Shown here piece by piece: positions 1 to 11,496 of a stretch of DNA of 64,000 bases. The notes beneath the pieces were generated by a model. That model did no database searches and had not been told where the DNA came from. It saw only the letters and a program-made list of their open reading frames with translations. Within the stretch, counting starts at the first letter, position 1. Each line of letters opens with the position of its first letter. The stretch is from Geodermatophilus siccatus (lineage in GTDB: Bacteria; Actinomycetota; Actinomycetes; Mycobacteriales; Geodermatophilaceae), in the NCBI RefSeq assembly GCF_900103785.1, contig NZ_FNHE01000002.1:186001-250000 (forward strand), read 5' to 3'. A program made the position numbers and the translations under genes.

Positions 1-1
1 C

Positions 2-37
2 GCCGCGGCCATCCGCCGGCACGTGTTCCGGGCATGA
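2..37 (+). CDS. Small basic family protein, C-terminal end only (partial)
   Basis: Only the last ten codons are inside the window (AAIRRHVFRA then TGA). The stop overlaps the ATG of the next gene as ATGA, which suggests translational coupling. In many actinobacteria a small basic membrane protein (DUF1290) lies directly before a DUF881 gene. The arginine-rich tail after a hydrophobic stretch fits that family. The identification rests mostly on this neighbourhood. Confidence 0.5.
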   Translation, partial: AAAIRRHVFRA

Positions 38-942
38 GCGACCAGCCGCGCCCCGAGCCCGACCGGCGGCCGGAGGACGACGTCCACCCCGGGGACGACG
101 CCCCCGACCTCGACGCGCCCGACCTCGACGCCGACCCGGACGCCCCCGAGCAGGACGCCCCCGCGTCCGCCGCGGACGCCGGCGACCGGCCCGTGCCGCC
201 CCCGGAGCCCCCCGCGGAGCCGGCGCAGCAGCGCCCCGGGAGGCCGCGGCGCCGGCGGGACCCGCTGGCCGCGGCGCTCATCGGGGTCCTCACCCTGCTG
301 CTCGGCTTCGCCTTCGCCGTCCAGGTGCGCACCACGGGGACGGGGGAGGACTACTCGACCCTCCGCGAGGAGGACCTCGTCCGCATCCTCGACGACCTCG
401 ACGCCCGCGAGGACCGGCTGCGCGAGCAGATCGCCGACCAGCGCACGGCGCTGCGGGAGCTCACCAACGACGACAGCCAGTCCGCGGCCGCCCTGCAGGA
501 GGCCCAGGAGCGCGCCGAGGCCCTCGGCATCCTCAACGGCACCGTCGCCGCCCAGGGCCCGGGACTGGTCATGACCATCCGGGACCCCGAGGGCCGGGTG
601 CGGGTCGCCGACCTGCTCGACGCCGTCCAGGAGCTGCGCGGCGCCGGCGCGGAGACGATGCAGATCGGCGGCGTCCGCGTCGGGGTGTCGACGGCGGTCA
701 CCGGCGAGCCCGGGGCGCTGCGGATCGACGGCGTCGAGGTCGACAGCCCCTACGAGATCCGGGTCATCGGGTCCGCGCAGGACCTGCAGACGGCGATGAA
801 CATCCCCGGCGGCGTCGTCGACCGGGTCGGCCGGCAGGGCGGCAGCGTCGACATCGAGCAGTCCGAGACCGTCGTCGTGGACGCGTTGCGGCAGCTCGAC
901 CGCCCTCAATACGCTCGACCCGACACCGACGACGGCGGATGA
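34..942 (+). CDS. DUF881 family membrane-anchored protein
   Basis: The 302-residue protein has an acidic, proline-rich cytoplasmic tail (about residues 1-65). A basic patch RPRRRR and one membrane helix (about 78-98) follow. Next come a charged coiled-coil-like segment (about 108-165) and a DUF881 domain to the end (ILNGTVAAQGPGLVMTIRD onward). This resembles Rv1825 of M. tuberculosis, which sits in the same place before gcvH. The biochemical role is unknown; family members are linked to the cell envelope and division. The ATG overlaps the preceding stop codon. Coiled coil plus single-pass anchor suggests a scaffold outside the membrane, which is inference. Confidence 0.85.
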   Translation: MSDQPRPEPDRRPEDDVHPGDDAPDLDAPDLDADPDAPEQDAPASAADAGDRPVPPPEPPAEPAQQRPGRPRRRRDPLAAALIGVLTLLLGFAFAVQVRTTGTGEDYSTLREEDLVRILDDLDAREDRLREQIADQRTALRELTNDDSQSAAALQEAQERAEALGILNGTVAAQGPGLVMTIRDPEGRVRVADLLDAVQELRGAGAETMQIGGVRVGVSTAVTGEPGALRIDGVEVDSPYEIRVIGSAQDLQTAMNIPGGVVDRVGRQGGSVDIEQSETVVVDALRQLDRPQYARPDTDDGG

Positions 943-994
943 CGCCGCGCCGCCCGCACCACCGCACCCGACCTCACCGACGAGGAGCCGCTGC

Positions 995-1399
995 ATGACC
1001 ACGCCCGACGACCGCCGCTACACCGAGCAGCACGAGTGGGCGCTGCTGCAGCCGGGTGGGGGCGAGGGCGCCGTCGTGCGGGTCGGCATCACCGACCACG
1101 CCCAGGACGCCCTGGGGGACATCGTCTTCGTGCAGCTGCCCGAGGTCGGCGCCGAGGTCGCGCCCGGCGCCCCCATGGGCGAGGTGGAGTCGACCAAGTC
1201 GGTCTCCGACGTCTACGCGCCGGTCACCGGCGTCGTGACCGCGGTCAACGAGGCCCTCACCAACGCCCCCGAGACCATCAACGCCGACCCCTACGGAGCC
1301 GGCTGGCTGGTCGAGATCAGCGTCACGGGGGACGGCGGCGACCCCACCGCGGACCTGATGGACGCCGCCGCCTACCAGGCGCTGGTCGAGGCGAGCTGA
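995..1399 (+). CDS. gcvH: Glycine cleavage system H protein
   Basis: H protein carries the lipoyl arm that shuttles the aminomethyl group between the P, T and L proteins during glycine cleavage. The lipoylation motif EVESTKSVSDVYAP is present with the acceptor lysine at about residue 68. The length of 134 residues is normal. A GAGGAG ribosome site lies about 10 bases before the ATG. The P protein gene is 3.4 kb downstream in the same orientation. The T protein is not in the window. The order gcvH, GarA, FtsR-like is conserved in actinobacteria. Confidence 0.96.
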   Translation: MTTPDDRRYTEQHEWALLQPGGGEGAVVRVGITDHAQDALGDIVFVQLPEVGAEVAPGAPMGEVESTKSVSDVYAPVTGVVTAVNEALTNAPETINADPYGAGWLVEISVTGDGGDPTADLMDAAAYQALVEAS

Positions 1400-1674
1400 C
1401 CGGCGCTCCGGGCCCGCGGCAGCGGTCCCCCCGGCCCCGGCGGCGATCACTATGCTGCCGATCGGGGCGCCGCGGAGGCCGCTGAGCGACCGCTGAGCCT
1501 CACCCTGTACGTTCGGTTGACCCTCGGGTCGGCCGCTGGTTCCATGACCCACGGCCCGCCGTGCTCGACGCGGCGACCGACCCGCGACGGGCTGTCCGGC
1601 CCGTCGTCCGCCGGCCGCCCGCGGCCAGACCCCAGGTCCGCGGCGGTGCCACCCCTGCACCGGAGGAGACAGAC

Positions 1675-2187
1675 GTGCACTGCACTCGTTGTGGCCACAA
1701 CAACCCCGAGGGCAGTCGCTTCTGCGCGCAGTGCGGCGCGGCGCTGTCCCAGGAGCGGATCGGCGAGTCCACCAGCGTCATCCCCAAGGTGGGTGGCGAG
1801 GACTCCGCGGAGACCCCCGAGGTCACCGAGGCCGACGCCCACGCCGGCGCGGTCGAGTCGCTGCCCGCGGGCTCGGCGCTGCTGGTCGTCAAGCGCGGCC
1901 CGAACGCCGGCAGCCGCTTCCTGCTCGACCAGGACGTCACCACCGCCGGCCGGCACCCCGACAGCGACATCTTCCTCGACGACGTCACCGTCAGCCGCCG
2001 GCACGTGGAGTTCCACCGCGAGGGCGGCGGCTTCTCCGTGCACGACGTCGGCAGCCTCAACGGCACCTACGTCAACCGTGAGCCGGTCGACGTCGCGACG
2101 CTGGCCGGGGGCGACGAGGTGCAGATCGGCAAGTTCCGCCTCGTCTACCTGACCGGTCCGCGCACGGGCGAGCCCGCCGGCGCGTGA
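1675..2187 (+). CDS. garA: Zinc-ribbon FHA-domain protein, GarA/OdhI-type metabolic switch
   Basis: A GTG start is chosen because GGAGGAG lies 6 bases upstream and the protein then begins with a zinc ribbon: CTRC at the start and CAQC at residues 17-20. The motif GESTSVIP (residues 30-37) resembles the phosphorylated ETTSVF segment of GarA, so T33 is a candidate kinase target. The FHA domain covers about 62-155, with the expected GRH, SRRH and NGTYVN motifs. GarA and OdhI inhibit 2-oxoglutarate dehydrogenase and tune glutamate metabolism when unphosphorylated. The position between gcvH and the FtsR-like gene matches Rv1827. The zinc ribbon is an addition relative to the M. tuberculosis protein. 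Confidence 0.85.
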   Translation: MHCTRCGHNNPEGSRFCAQCGAALSQERIGESTSVIPKVGGEDSAETPEVTEADAHAGAVESLPAGSALLVVKRGPNAGSRFLLDQDVTTAGRHPDSDIFLDDVTVSRRHVEFHREGGGFSVHDVGSLNGTYVNREPVDVATLAGGDEVQIGKFRLVYLTGPRTGEPAGA

Positions 2188-2265
2188 CCGGGCTCGCGAG
2201 GTCGCGCGTGGGCACGGCACCACCGGGCAGGAGCGAGACGAGCGCCGGCGAGGAGCGCTCGTGAC
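2184..2265 (+). repeat. Intergenic 82-base repeat, copy 1
   Basis: This segment aligns without gaps to 31992-32073. Both begin GTGACCrGGC at the stop of the upstream gene and both contain GACGAGCGCCGGCGAGGAG (here 2237-2255). Both end in GTGAC 77 bases after their start. In the second copy the final GTG is the thymidine kinase start; here it is out of frame with the next gene. Confidence 0.6.
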
Positions 2266-2322
2266 CCGGCGCGCAGCCACGGGGACGGGGACGGGGACGG
2301 TGCCGACGGCACGGACGGCGGC

Positions 2323-3048
2323 GTGAACGCGGTGCCCTCGCGTGCCGACGCATCCGGGGAGCCCGACGGCCCGCACACGCCGCGCCTCACCATCGGCGAG
2401 GTGCTGACCGTGCTCCGCGAGGACTTCCCCGACGTCACGATCAGCAAGATCCGCTACCTCGAGTCCGAGGACCTGGTGCACCCGCAGCGCACGCCGTCGG
2501 GCTACCGGAAGTTCTCCTCGGCCGACGTGGCCCGGCTGCGGTACGTGCTGGCCGCCCAGCGCGACCAGTACCTGCCGCTGCGGGTCATCAAGGAGCACCT
2601 CGCGGCGCTCGACCGGGGCGAGCCGCTGCCCGGCAGCGCGCCGCCGGCCGCGCCGCCGCCGGAGGAGGAGGCCGACACCAGCAGCCTGACCAGCGAGCAG
2701 TTCGCGCGGGCGTCCGGCCTGGAGGCCGGGCAGCTGGCCGACTGCGTGCAGTTCGGGCTGCTGACCCCCGACGCCGACGGCCGGCACCCGGCGACCGACC
2801 TGCCGATCGCGCGGGCGGCGGCGGGGCTGGCCCGGCACGGCATCGAGCCGCGGCACCTGCGCGTCTACCAGAACGGCGCCGAGCGGGAGGCCGGGCTGGT
2901 CGAGCAGCTGGTCGCGCCGGTGCTGCGGGCGCGCTCCGAGGAGGCCCGGAACCGGGCCACCGAGAAGCTGCGGGAGCTGGCCGCCCTCTCCGCGCAGCTG
3001 CACGGTGCGCTGCTGGAGGCGCGCCTGCGGGATCTCCTGCGCCCCTGA
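2323..3048 (+). CDS. ftsR: MerR-family regulator, FtsR-like
   Basis: The N-terminal winged helix-turn-helix is clear: LTIGEVLTVLREDFPDVTISKIRYLESEDLV at about residues 22-52, then RTPSGYRKFSSADVARLRYVLAAQRDQYLPLRVIKEHL. A proline/glutamate-rich linker follows (about 105-125), then a second helical domain of unknown ligand. This layout matches Rv1828 and corynebacterial FtsR, an activator of ftsZ. The start is GTG 2323; no clear Shine-Dalgarno site is seen. The gene lies between the GarA-type and bifunctional nuclease genes, as in M. tuberculosis. Confidence 0.85.
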   Translation: MNAVPSRADASGEPDGPHTPRLTIGEVLTVLREDFPDVTISKIRYLESEDLVHPQRTPSGYRKFSSADVARLRYVLAAQRDQYLPLRVIKEHLAALDRGEPLPGSAPPAAPPPEEEADTSSLTSEQFARASGLEAGQLADCVQFGLLTPDADGRHPATDLPIARAAAGLARHGIEPRHLRVYQNGAEREAGLVEQLVAPVLRARSEEARNRATEKLRELAALSAQLHGALLEARLRDLLRP

Positions 3049-3169
3049 CTCGGGCGTACCGTGGTCGGGGTCGGGACCCGAGTCCACGGCCCCGGCGCCG
3101 CACCTCGTCCACCAGCCGCCCGTAACGATCCACCGCCCGTCCTCGGGCCGCAGCTGAGGGAGCCCCACC

Positions 3170-3664
3170 GTGCAGGAACTCAGAGTCGTCGGTGTCCGGG
3201 TCGAGCTGCCCGGGAACCAGCCGATCCTGCTGCTCAAGGAGACGCAGGGCGAGCGGTACCTGCCCATCTGGATCGGTGCGGTCGAGGCGGCGGCGATCGC
3301 CTTCGAGCAGCAGGGTGTGCGCCCGGCCCGGCCGATGACGCACGACCTGCTCAAGGACGTCGTCCGCGCGCTGGGTGCGACGCTCGAGGCGGTCAACATC
3401 ACCGAGATGCGCGACGGCATCTACATCGCCGAGCTGGTCTTCGGCGACGACCGGGTGGTCAGCGCCCGCCCGTCGGACGCCGTCGCCCTCGCCGTCCGCA
3501 CCGGCGCCCCGATCTACGGCGCCGAGGACCTGCTCGACGAGGTCGGGATCGAGATCCCCGACGAGCAGGAGGACGAGGTCGAGAAGTTCCGCGAGTTCCT
3601 CGACCAGATCTCCCCGGAGGACTTCGGCGCCGGCTCCGGTTCGGGCGGCAGCGGCCCCGCCTGA
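3170..3664 (+). CDS. Bifunctional nuclease family protein (DUF151)
   Basis: The 164-residue protein has the DUF151 core. It opens LRVVGVRVELPGNQPILLLKE, then LPIWIGAVEAAAIAFEQQGVRPARPMTHDLL, then SARPSDAVALAVRTGAPIY. Relatives have been reported to have nuclease activity, but the in vivo role in actinobacteria is not settled. The start is GTG, preceded by GAGGGAG. An acidic tail and a glycine/serine-rich end (about 125-164) are typical. It corresponds to Rv1829 by position. Confidence 0.9.
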   Translation: MQELRVVGVRVELPGNQPILLLKETQGERYLPIWIGAVEAAAIAFEQQGVRPARPMTHDLLKDVVRALGATLEAVNITEMRDGIYIAELVFGDDRVVSARPSDAVALAVRTGAPIYGAEDLLDEVGIEIPDEQEDEVEKFREFLDQISPEDFGAGSGSGGSGPA

Positions 3665-4105
3665 AGAGGGACCACCCTTCCCCCCACGCCTCGCCGCAGG
3701 GCCCCGCCCTCCCCGGCCTTCGCGGGCTCGGGCCGGGACCCGGGACGGGGCCGGCGGGACCCTGGAGGGCGGCCGTTCCAGTACGTCACCACGCTCGGGT
3801 GGGCCGTCGGCACCGGGGTGCGTGGGACGGCTGTGACGGCCGGGGCACGTGCGGTGAGTTCCCACGGTCGGAGGCGTGCTCCGGGTCAAGGAACGGCCCC
3901 GGTGCGCCGATACCCCTCCGATGGGTGAGTGCCGCGACACGCCGCCCTCCTCAGTTGACCCGCCCCAGGGCCCGGCTTACGGTCGGCGAACAACAGCGGT
4001 GTGACACCGGCAACCCGACGCGGCAGCCGATTGCAGCGACCCGAGTGACGGTCAGCACCGCGGGGGACCGCGGCGTCAGCTGCGGGAGCAGAGGAGGACG
4101 CTGAC
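3665..4105. other. Intergenic region with palindromic element and probable merR promoter
   Basis: No gene is supported here. The first 110 bases hold a copy of the GC-rich palindromic repeat family. The remainder leads into the next MerR gene and ends with AGAGGAGG, a strong ribosome site. No riboswitch fold was recognised by eye. Confidence 0.5.
3700..3752 (+). repeat. GC-rich extragenic palindrome, copy a
   Basis: GGCCCCGCCC at 3700-3709 pairs imperfectly with GGGACGGGGCC at 3742-3752. The core TTCGCGGGCTCGGG matches the shared core of this family. It follows the DUF151 gene. Confidence 0.6.
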
Positions 4106-4678
4106 GTGAGCGACCAGAGCAAGGGCTCCCAGGGTCAGCTCTTCAGCGACGCTGCCGTGGGCGCGCCGTCCTACGAGGAGGTCGACAGCGACCTCCTCGG
4201 GTACCGCGGCCCGACGGCGTGTGCCGCTGCCGGCATCACCTACAGGCAGCTCGACTACTGGGCCCGCACCGGCCTGGTCGCCCCGTCGGTGCGCAGCGCC
4301 ACCGGCTCGGGCACCCAGCGGCTGTACTCCTTCCGCGACATCCTGGTGCTCAAGGTCGTCAAGCGGCTGCTGGACACCGGCGTCTCGCTGCAGAACATCC
4401 GCAAGGCCGTCGACCACCTGCGCAACCGCGGCATCAAGGACCTCGCCAACGTCACGCTGTTCTCCGACGGCGCCACGGTCTACGAGTGCACCTCCGCCGA
4501 GGAGGTCGTCGACCTGCTCGCCGGCGGCCAGGGCGTCTTCGGCATCGCCGTCTCCGGCGCGCTGCGCGAGCTCTCCGGCGAGCTGGCCGAGCTGCCGGCC
4601 GAGCGCATCGACGGCGCTCCGCTGCACGCCGCGGACGACGAGCTCGCCGCCCGCCGCCGCCGCCGCGCCGCGGTGTAG
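4106..4678 (+). CDS. MerR-family transcriptional regulator (Rv1830-like)
   Basis: The 190-residue protein has a MerR helix-turn-helix ([20 protein letters not shown], about residues 38-57) followed by [35 protein letters not shown]. The C-terminal part is a short conserved domain ending in an arginine-rich tail. It matches Rv1830 in size, sequence style and place next to gcvP. GTG 4106 is chosen because AGAGGAGG lies just upstream and the protein starts MSDQSKG. Its targets cannot be told from this window; a role in growth or division control is inferred from the family. Confidence 0.85.
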   Translation: MSDQSKGSQGQLFSDAAVGAPSYEEVDSDLLGYRGPTACAAAGITYRQLDYWARTGLVAPSVRSATGSGTQRLYSFRDILVLKVVKRLLDTGVSLQNIRKAVDHLRNRGIKDLANVTLFSDGATVYECTSAEEVVDLLAGGQGVFGIAVSGALRELSGELAELPAERIDGAPLHAADDELAARRRRRAAV

Positions 4679-4783
4679 GAGCGAGCAGCCCCCGCGCACC
4701 TCCGGGCGACACCGGTGGTGCCGCCCGGACGCGGTGACCCGGGCGGGTGGGGGCGGCGATCTCGCTGCCTCCTCTCCCGCTGG

Positions 4784-4789
4784 TAGCGT
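4784..4789 (+). promoter_or_regulatory. -10 element of a leaderless gcvP transcript
   Basis: TAGCGT lies 7 bases before the gcvP ATG and no Shine-Dalgarno sequence is present, so the mRNA probably starts at or next to the start codon. The same TAGCGTCGTGG stretch precedes the HAD gene at 12216. Confidence 0.6.
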
Positions 4790-4796
4790 CGTGGTA

Positions 4797-7808
<3,012 letters not shown>

Positions 7809-7956
7809 CGACGGCCGTCCCGCGGGGGAGCGCAGCGCGTCCGGCGAGCGAGGAGCGAACCGGAGCGGCGTCGGGCGCGTGGGCGGGTCCTGACGGTCCC
7901 GCGCCGCGGTGCCGGTCGACGGCCGGTACCGCGGCCCTCCCGCGCGCCGCGCGCCG

Positions 7957-7970
7957 CCGTTATCCCCAAC
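7957..7970 (+). repeat. dif-directed motif CCGTTATCCCCAAC, copy 1
   Basis: Exact copy on the + strand, intergenic, about 20.5 kb left of dif and reading toward it. Confidence 0.75.
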
Positions 7971-8278
7971 TGGCGCGTCGATGACGGCGGCGCGGGGGAC
8001 GAGCGGTCGCGGGGGAGGGGAGCTGTCGTCCGCCGGGGCCGTACCGGCGTCCCCCCGGGGGCGGCCCGCTGGTCGCGGGCGACCAGGGGCCGGCGCTCGA
8101 GCCGGGCGCCCCGAACGCGCCGGGGCCCGGGCGACGCGGGCGGCTGACGCCGCAGCAGCGAGGACGCGGCGGCGGCTGCCGAGTTGATCACGGAGTCGCC
8201 GCCGCCCACCCGCGGCGACGCACCGCGGCGGGCGACACCAAGCCGGAGATCACGGACGGGGGGCGGTTCACTCCTACG

Positions 8279-8292
8279 CCGTTATCCCCAAC
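8279..8292 (+). repeat. dif-directed motif CCGTTATCCCCAAC, copy 2
   Basis: Exact copy on the + strand, 57 bases beyond the coaA stop, reading toward dif. Confidence 0.75.
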
Positions 8293-8348
8293 AAGGCCGG
8301 TCGCATGTCGAGAGGGCGGACAGAGCGGTCGAGAGGGAGGGGCCTGCG

Positions 8349-9311
8349 TCAGATCTTGCGCAGCAGGACGCGGCGGACCTCGTGGTCGGCGGCCTTCTGC
8401 AGCACCAGCCGGGCGCGCGAGCGGGTCGGCACGATGTTGTCGCGCAGGTTGGGGCCGTTGACCGCCGCCCAGATGCCCAGGGCGGTCTCGCGGGCCTGCT
8501 CGTCGGTCAGGCCGGCGAACCGGTGGAAGTAGGCACCGGTGTCGGCGAACGCCGTCCGCCGCAGCGCGAGGAAGCGCTCGACGTACCAGCGCTGGATGTC
8601 GGGCTCCGCGGCGTCGACGTAGACGGAGTAGTCGAAGAAGTCCGAGAGGAAGACCTCGGGCGCCCGGCCGTCGGCCCGGCGGCCCGCCTGCAGCACGTTG
8701 AGCCCCTCCAGCACCAGGATGTCGGGCCCGTCGACGACCTGCCGGCCATCGGGGACGACGTCGTAGGCCTGGTGGTCGTACAGCGGGGCGCTGACCTGCC
8801 CCCGGCCGGACTTCACCTCGGCCAGGAAGCGCAGCAGCGCCCGCCGGTCGTAGCTCTCCGGAAAGCCCTTGCGGCCGAGCAGCCCGCGCGCCTCCAGCTC
8901 GGCGTTGGGCAGGAGGAACCCGTCGGTGGTCACCAGGTCGACCCGCGGGTTGCCGGGTCCGGCCGCCAGCAGGGTCTGCAGCAGCCGGGAGGTGGTGCTC
9001 TTGCCGACGGCGACGCTGCCGGCCACCGCGATGACGTAGGGCACCTTGGCCGTCGAGTCGCCCAGGAACTCGCTGCGGGCCGCCCACAGCCGCCTGCTGG
9101 CCTCCACGTGCAGCCGCAGCAGCCCGGCCAGCGGCAGGTAGACCGTCGCGACCTCGTCGAGGTCGATCCGGTCGCCGAGGCTGGCCAGCGACTCCAGCTG
9201 CGTCGCGTCGAGCGGCAGTGAGCTGCCCGCCGCGAGCGCACGCCACGAGTCGCGGTCGAACACCGCGTAGGGCGACACCTGGGGTCGTGCCGCTGCTGTC
9301 ACGCCGCCCAT
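8349..9311 (-). CDS. coaA: Pantothenate kinase, type I
   Basis: CoaA phosphorylates pantothenate, the first and controlling step of coenzyme A synthesis. The 320-residue protein has the bacterial type I layout: [14 protein letters not shown] near the start and the P-loop GSVAVGKST at about residues 98-106. [35 protein letters not shown] and [12 protein letters not shown] follow. The start is the ATG before GGVTAAARP; in-frame alternatives upstream were not found. It is a monocistronic - strand gene, divergent from the GNAT gene at 9435. Confidence 0.96.
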   Translation of the reverse strand: MGGVTAAARPQVSPYAVFDRDSWRALAAGSSLPLDATQLESLASLGDRIDLDEVATVYLPLAGLLRLHVEASRRLWAARSEFLGDSTAKVPYVIAVAGSVAVGKSTTSRLLQTLLAAGPGNPRVDLVTTDGFLLPNAELEARGLLGRKGFPESYDRRALLRFLAEVKSGRGQVSAPLYDHQAYDVVPDGRQVVDGPDILVLEGLNVLQAGRRADGRAPEVFLSDFFDYSVYVDAAEPDIQRWYVERFLALRRTAFADTGAYFHRFAGLTDEQARETALGIWAAVNGPNLRDNIVPTRSRARLVLQKAADHEVRRVLLRKI

Positions 9312-9422
9312 CCCACTGCTGTCACGGACTCCATCGTGCCGTCCGGCCTATCCGGCTCACCCGCCCGGGTGGGGGAGGGCCGTCCGGCCGGCGATCGAGC
9401 GGACGTCGTCGCGCCGCCCGTC

Positions 9423-9428
9423 TAGGGT
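9423..9428 (+). promoter_or_regulatory. -10 element, leaderless start of GNAT gene
   Basis: TAGGGT lies 6 bases before GTG 9435 and no ribosome-binding site is visible. Confidence 0.55.
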
Positions 9429-9434
9429 GCCCGT

Positions 9435-10241
9435 GTGTCCCTGCCCCCGGGCCTGCTCGAGCGCGTCGAGCAGTACTTCGCCGCGGCGCCGCTGCCGGAC
9501 GCGCGCATCCACCCCGCCGGCGGTCTCGACGTGCCGATCGGCAGCCCCACCTGGCCGTACCCGGCGCGGCCTCGTCCTGGCGAGCCGGTGGGCGTCGAGG
9601 ACGTCCGGGCCGCCGTGGCGCTCCAGGAGGCCGCCGGTCTGCCGGTGGCGGTCGAGTGGATCTGCGAGGACGCGCCCACCGTCGAGGCCGCCGTCCGGGC
9701 CGTGGGGCTGACCGTGGGCTCCTCGCCGCTGCTGGTCGCCGCGGACCCGGTGGAGCTGGTCCTGCCCTCCGGGGTGCGGCTCTACCTGGTCGGCGCCGAC
9801 GACCCCGAGCTGCCGCGCTACGAGCAGCTGACCTCGATCGCCTTCGCCCACCCGGGGCCGCGCTCGGAGGCCGGTGGGACCTCGGTCGGCGTGGCCGTCG
9901 GCTCGCCCCGCACCGCGGTGCTGCGCGAGCGGATCGCGACCGGTCGCACGGTCATGATGGTCGCGGTGGAGGACGGCGAGCCGGTCGCGGTCGGCACCCA
10001 CCACCCGGTCGTCGTGGACGGCGTCGAGGTGACCGAGATCGTCGGCGTCGCCACGCTCCCGCGGCTGCGGGGCCGTGGCCTCGGCGCGGGGCTGGCCTCG
10101 GCGCTGACCGCGCACGCGCGGGAGACCGCCGAGCTGGTGTTCCTGGTCGCCGGCGACGACGACGTGGCACGGGTCTACGAGCGGACCGGCTTCGCGCGCC
10201 TGGCCACCGTGGGCGTGGCCGACCTCTCCGACGCGGGCTGA
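9435..10241 (+). CDS. GNAT-family N-acetyltransferase
   Basis: The 268-residue protein has a divergent N-terminal half. Its C-terminal GNAT fold carries the acetyl-CoA loop in EIVGVATLPRLRGRGLGAGLASALTAHARE (about residues 199-228) and ends in the usual beta strand AELVFLVAGDDDVARVYERTGFARL. The substrate is unknown. An N-terminal domain ahead of the GNAT motif is common in actinobacterial paralogues. The GTG start is set by the -10 box 6 bases upstream. It is divergent from coaA, and its 3' end is 7 bases from the end of the convergent serine hydrolase gene. Confidence 0.85.
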   Translation: MSLPPGLLERVEQYFAAAPLPDARIHPAGGLDVPIGSPTWPYPARPRPGEPVGVEDVRAAVALQEAAGLPVAVEWICEDAPTVEAAVRAVGLTVGSSPLLVAADPVELVLPSGVRLYLVGADDPELPRYEQLTSIAFAHPGPRSEAGGTSVGVAVGSPRTAVLRERIATGRTVMMVAVEDGEPVAVGTHHPVVVDGVEVTEIVGVATLPRLRGRGLGAGLASALTAHARETAELVFLVAGDDDVARVYERTGFARLATVGVADLSDAG

Positions 10242-10248
10242 GCCGCCC

Positions 10249-11385
10249 TCAGGAGGTCGGCGGGACCGGGACCGCAGCCGCGGCGGAGTCCAGCGCCGCC
10301 CTGGCCCGGTCCCAGCCCACCGACGAGGGCACCTCGCTGAGCAGCACGACGACCCGTCCGCCGACCACGCCCACCGAGTGCAGGTGGCGCTGGCCCCCGA
10401 GGCAGCACATCCAGCCCTGCTTCACCGCGGCGCCGGGCAGGGTGCCGAAGACGCCGAACTCCTGGTCGAAGCCGTCGGAGGCGATCGGGGTGGCCGTGCG
10501 CATCCACCCCATCAGCGCCGCGGCATCGTCGGGGTGCGCGATCACCGGCAGCCGGGTGAGGAAGCGGGCCAGGTCGTCGGCGGTGGTGGTCGTCTCGCCC
10601 CACTGACCCCACCTCCGCGGTGGTGCGGTGTCGGTCAGCCCGTAGCGGACGGCGACGTCGCGGACGGCCTGCGCGCCGTTGAAGCGGACCCAGAGGTCCG
10701 ACGCGGCGGGATCGTCGGAGCGGCGGATCATGACCTCGAGCTCCGCGCGGTCGGCGGGGGTCAGGGTGACCGCGCCGGTGCGGGCGCGGTGCAGCACGTC
10801 CGCGGCGATGAACAGCTTGACCAGCGAGGCGGTGGGGAAGGGGCGGTCGGCCAGCTCGTTGCCCGCCGTCCGCGCCAGCACCCGTGCGGTGCGGGCCTCG
10901 GCGGCGCGGATGGAGACGTCCGTCTGGCGTTCCTCCTGGTCGGCGACGACGACGGCGAAGGTCCCGAGGTCGCCGTGGGCGGCGGTCACCGCCGGGACGA
11001 TGTCGGCGGGTGCGACGTCCTCCTCCGCGGGTGCGACGTCCTCCTCCGCGGGTGGGATGGTCTCCGCGGGTGGGATGGTCTCCGCGGGTGGGATGGTCTC
11101 CGCGGGTGGGATGGTCTCCGCGGGCGCGACGTCGCCCTGCGCGGGTGGGATGGTCTCCGCGGGTGGGATGGTCTCCGCGGGCGCGACGTCGCCCTGCGCG
11201 GGTGGGACGGTCTCCGCGGGCGGGACGGTCTCCGCGGGCGCCGCGTCGTCCTCCGTCGCCGTGGCCCACCGGGGCACGGCGACCCCGGTGAAGACGAGGG
11301 CGAGCAGCACGACGGCGACCACGGCCGACGGCGTGCTGCAGCGGGCACGCCGCGGCCTGCTCCCCTGAGCCGCAGCCGTCGCCAT
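10249..11385 (-). CDS. Secreted serine hydrolase of the class A beta-lactamase fold with repetitive linker
   Basis: The 378-residue protein begins with a basic segment and one hydrophobic helix (about residues 20-38) acting as signal or anchor. It continues with a long proline/alanine/glutamate repeat (about 48-131) built from PPAETI, APAEEDV and PPAQGDV units. The catalytic-like domain follows: SLVK at 187-190 (SxxK), SDD at 223-225 in place of SDN, and KQG at 322-324 in place of KTG. These altered motifs suggest a penicillin-recognising-fold protein rather than an efficient beta-lactamase. The linker probably lets the domain span the cell wall. Its activity is unknown. Confidence 0.75.
   Translation of the reverse strand: MATAAAQGSRPRRARCSTPSAVVAVVLLALVFTGVAVPRWATATEDDAAPAETVPPAETVPPAQGDVAPAETIPPAETIPPAQGDVAPAETIPPAETIPPAETIPPAETIPPAEEDVAPAEEDVAPADIVPAVTAAHGDLGTFAVVVADQEERQTDVSIRAAEARTARVLARTAGNELADRPFPTASLVKLFIAADVLHRARTGAVTLTPADRAELEVMIRRSDDPAASDLWVRFNGAQAVRDVAVRYGLTDTAPPRRWGQWGETTTTADDLARFLTRLPVIAHPDDAAALMGWMRTATPIASDGFDQEFGVFGTLPGAAVKQGWMCCLGGQRHLHSVGVVGGRVVVLLSEVPSSVGWDRARAALDSAAAAVPVPPTS
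11018..11241 (-). repeat. Coding minisatellite in the serine hydrolase gene
   Basis: The unit GCGGGTGGGATGGTCTCC (18 bases on the + strand) occurs in tandem with close variants and mixed 21-base units ending GACGTCCTCCTCC or GACGTCGCCCT. All units keep the reading frame, so copy-number change would alter only linker length. A 57-base higher-order unit encoding PPAQGDVAPAETIPPAETI is itself duplicated. Confidence 0.85.
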
Positions 11386-11496
11386 GACCCCATCGTGCCG
11401 GGCTCAGGGAGCGGGTAGGAGAACTCTCAAGCACTTGCCGTGTGTTCGGAGCGCTGCGCGTCCGGCCGGTCGCGGTGCGGTACGAGACGGGGCCGT

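Larger units (their letters stand above)
7809..8348. other. 540-base intergenic gap between gcvP and coaA
   Basis: No gene is supported. The gap lies between two convergent genes and carries two copies of the dif-directed motif in the same orientation, 322 bases apart. The reading frames in it show no recognisable protein. Confidence 0.6.

Noticed and set aside
4221-4796. Long N-terminal extension of the gcvP frame
   Set aside because: It is a shadow of the MerR gene in another frame; family similarity begins at ATG 4797.
11018-11241. Regular repeats considered as a CRISPR array
   Set aside because: Units are tandem without unique spacers and are translated in frame as part of a protein.
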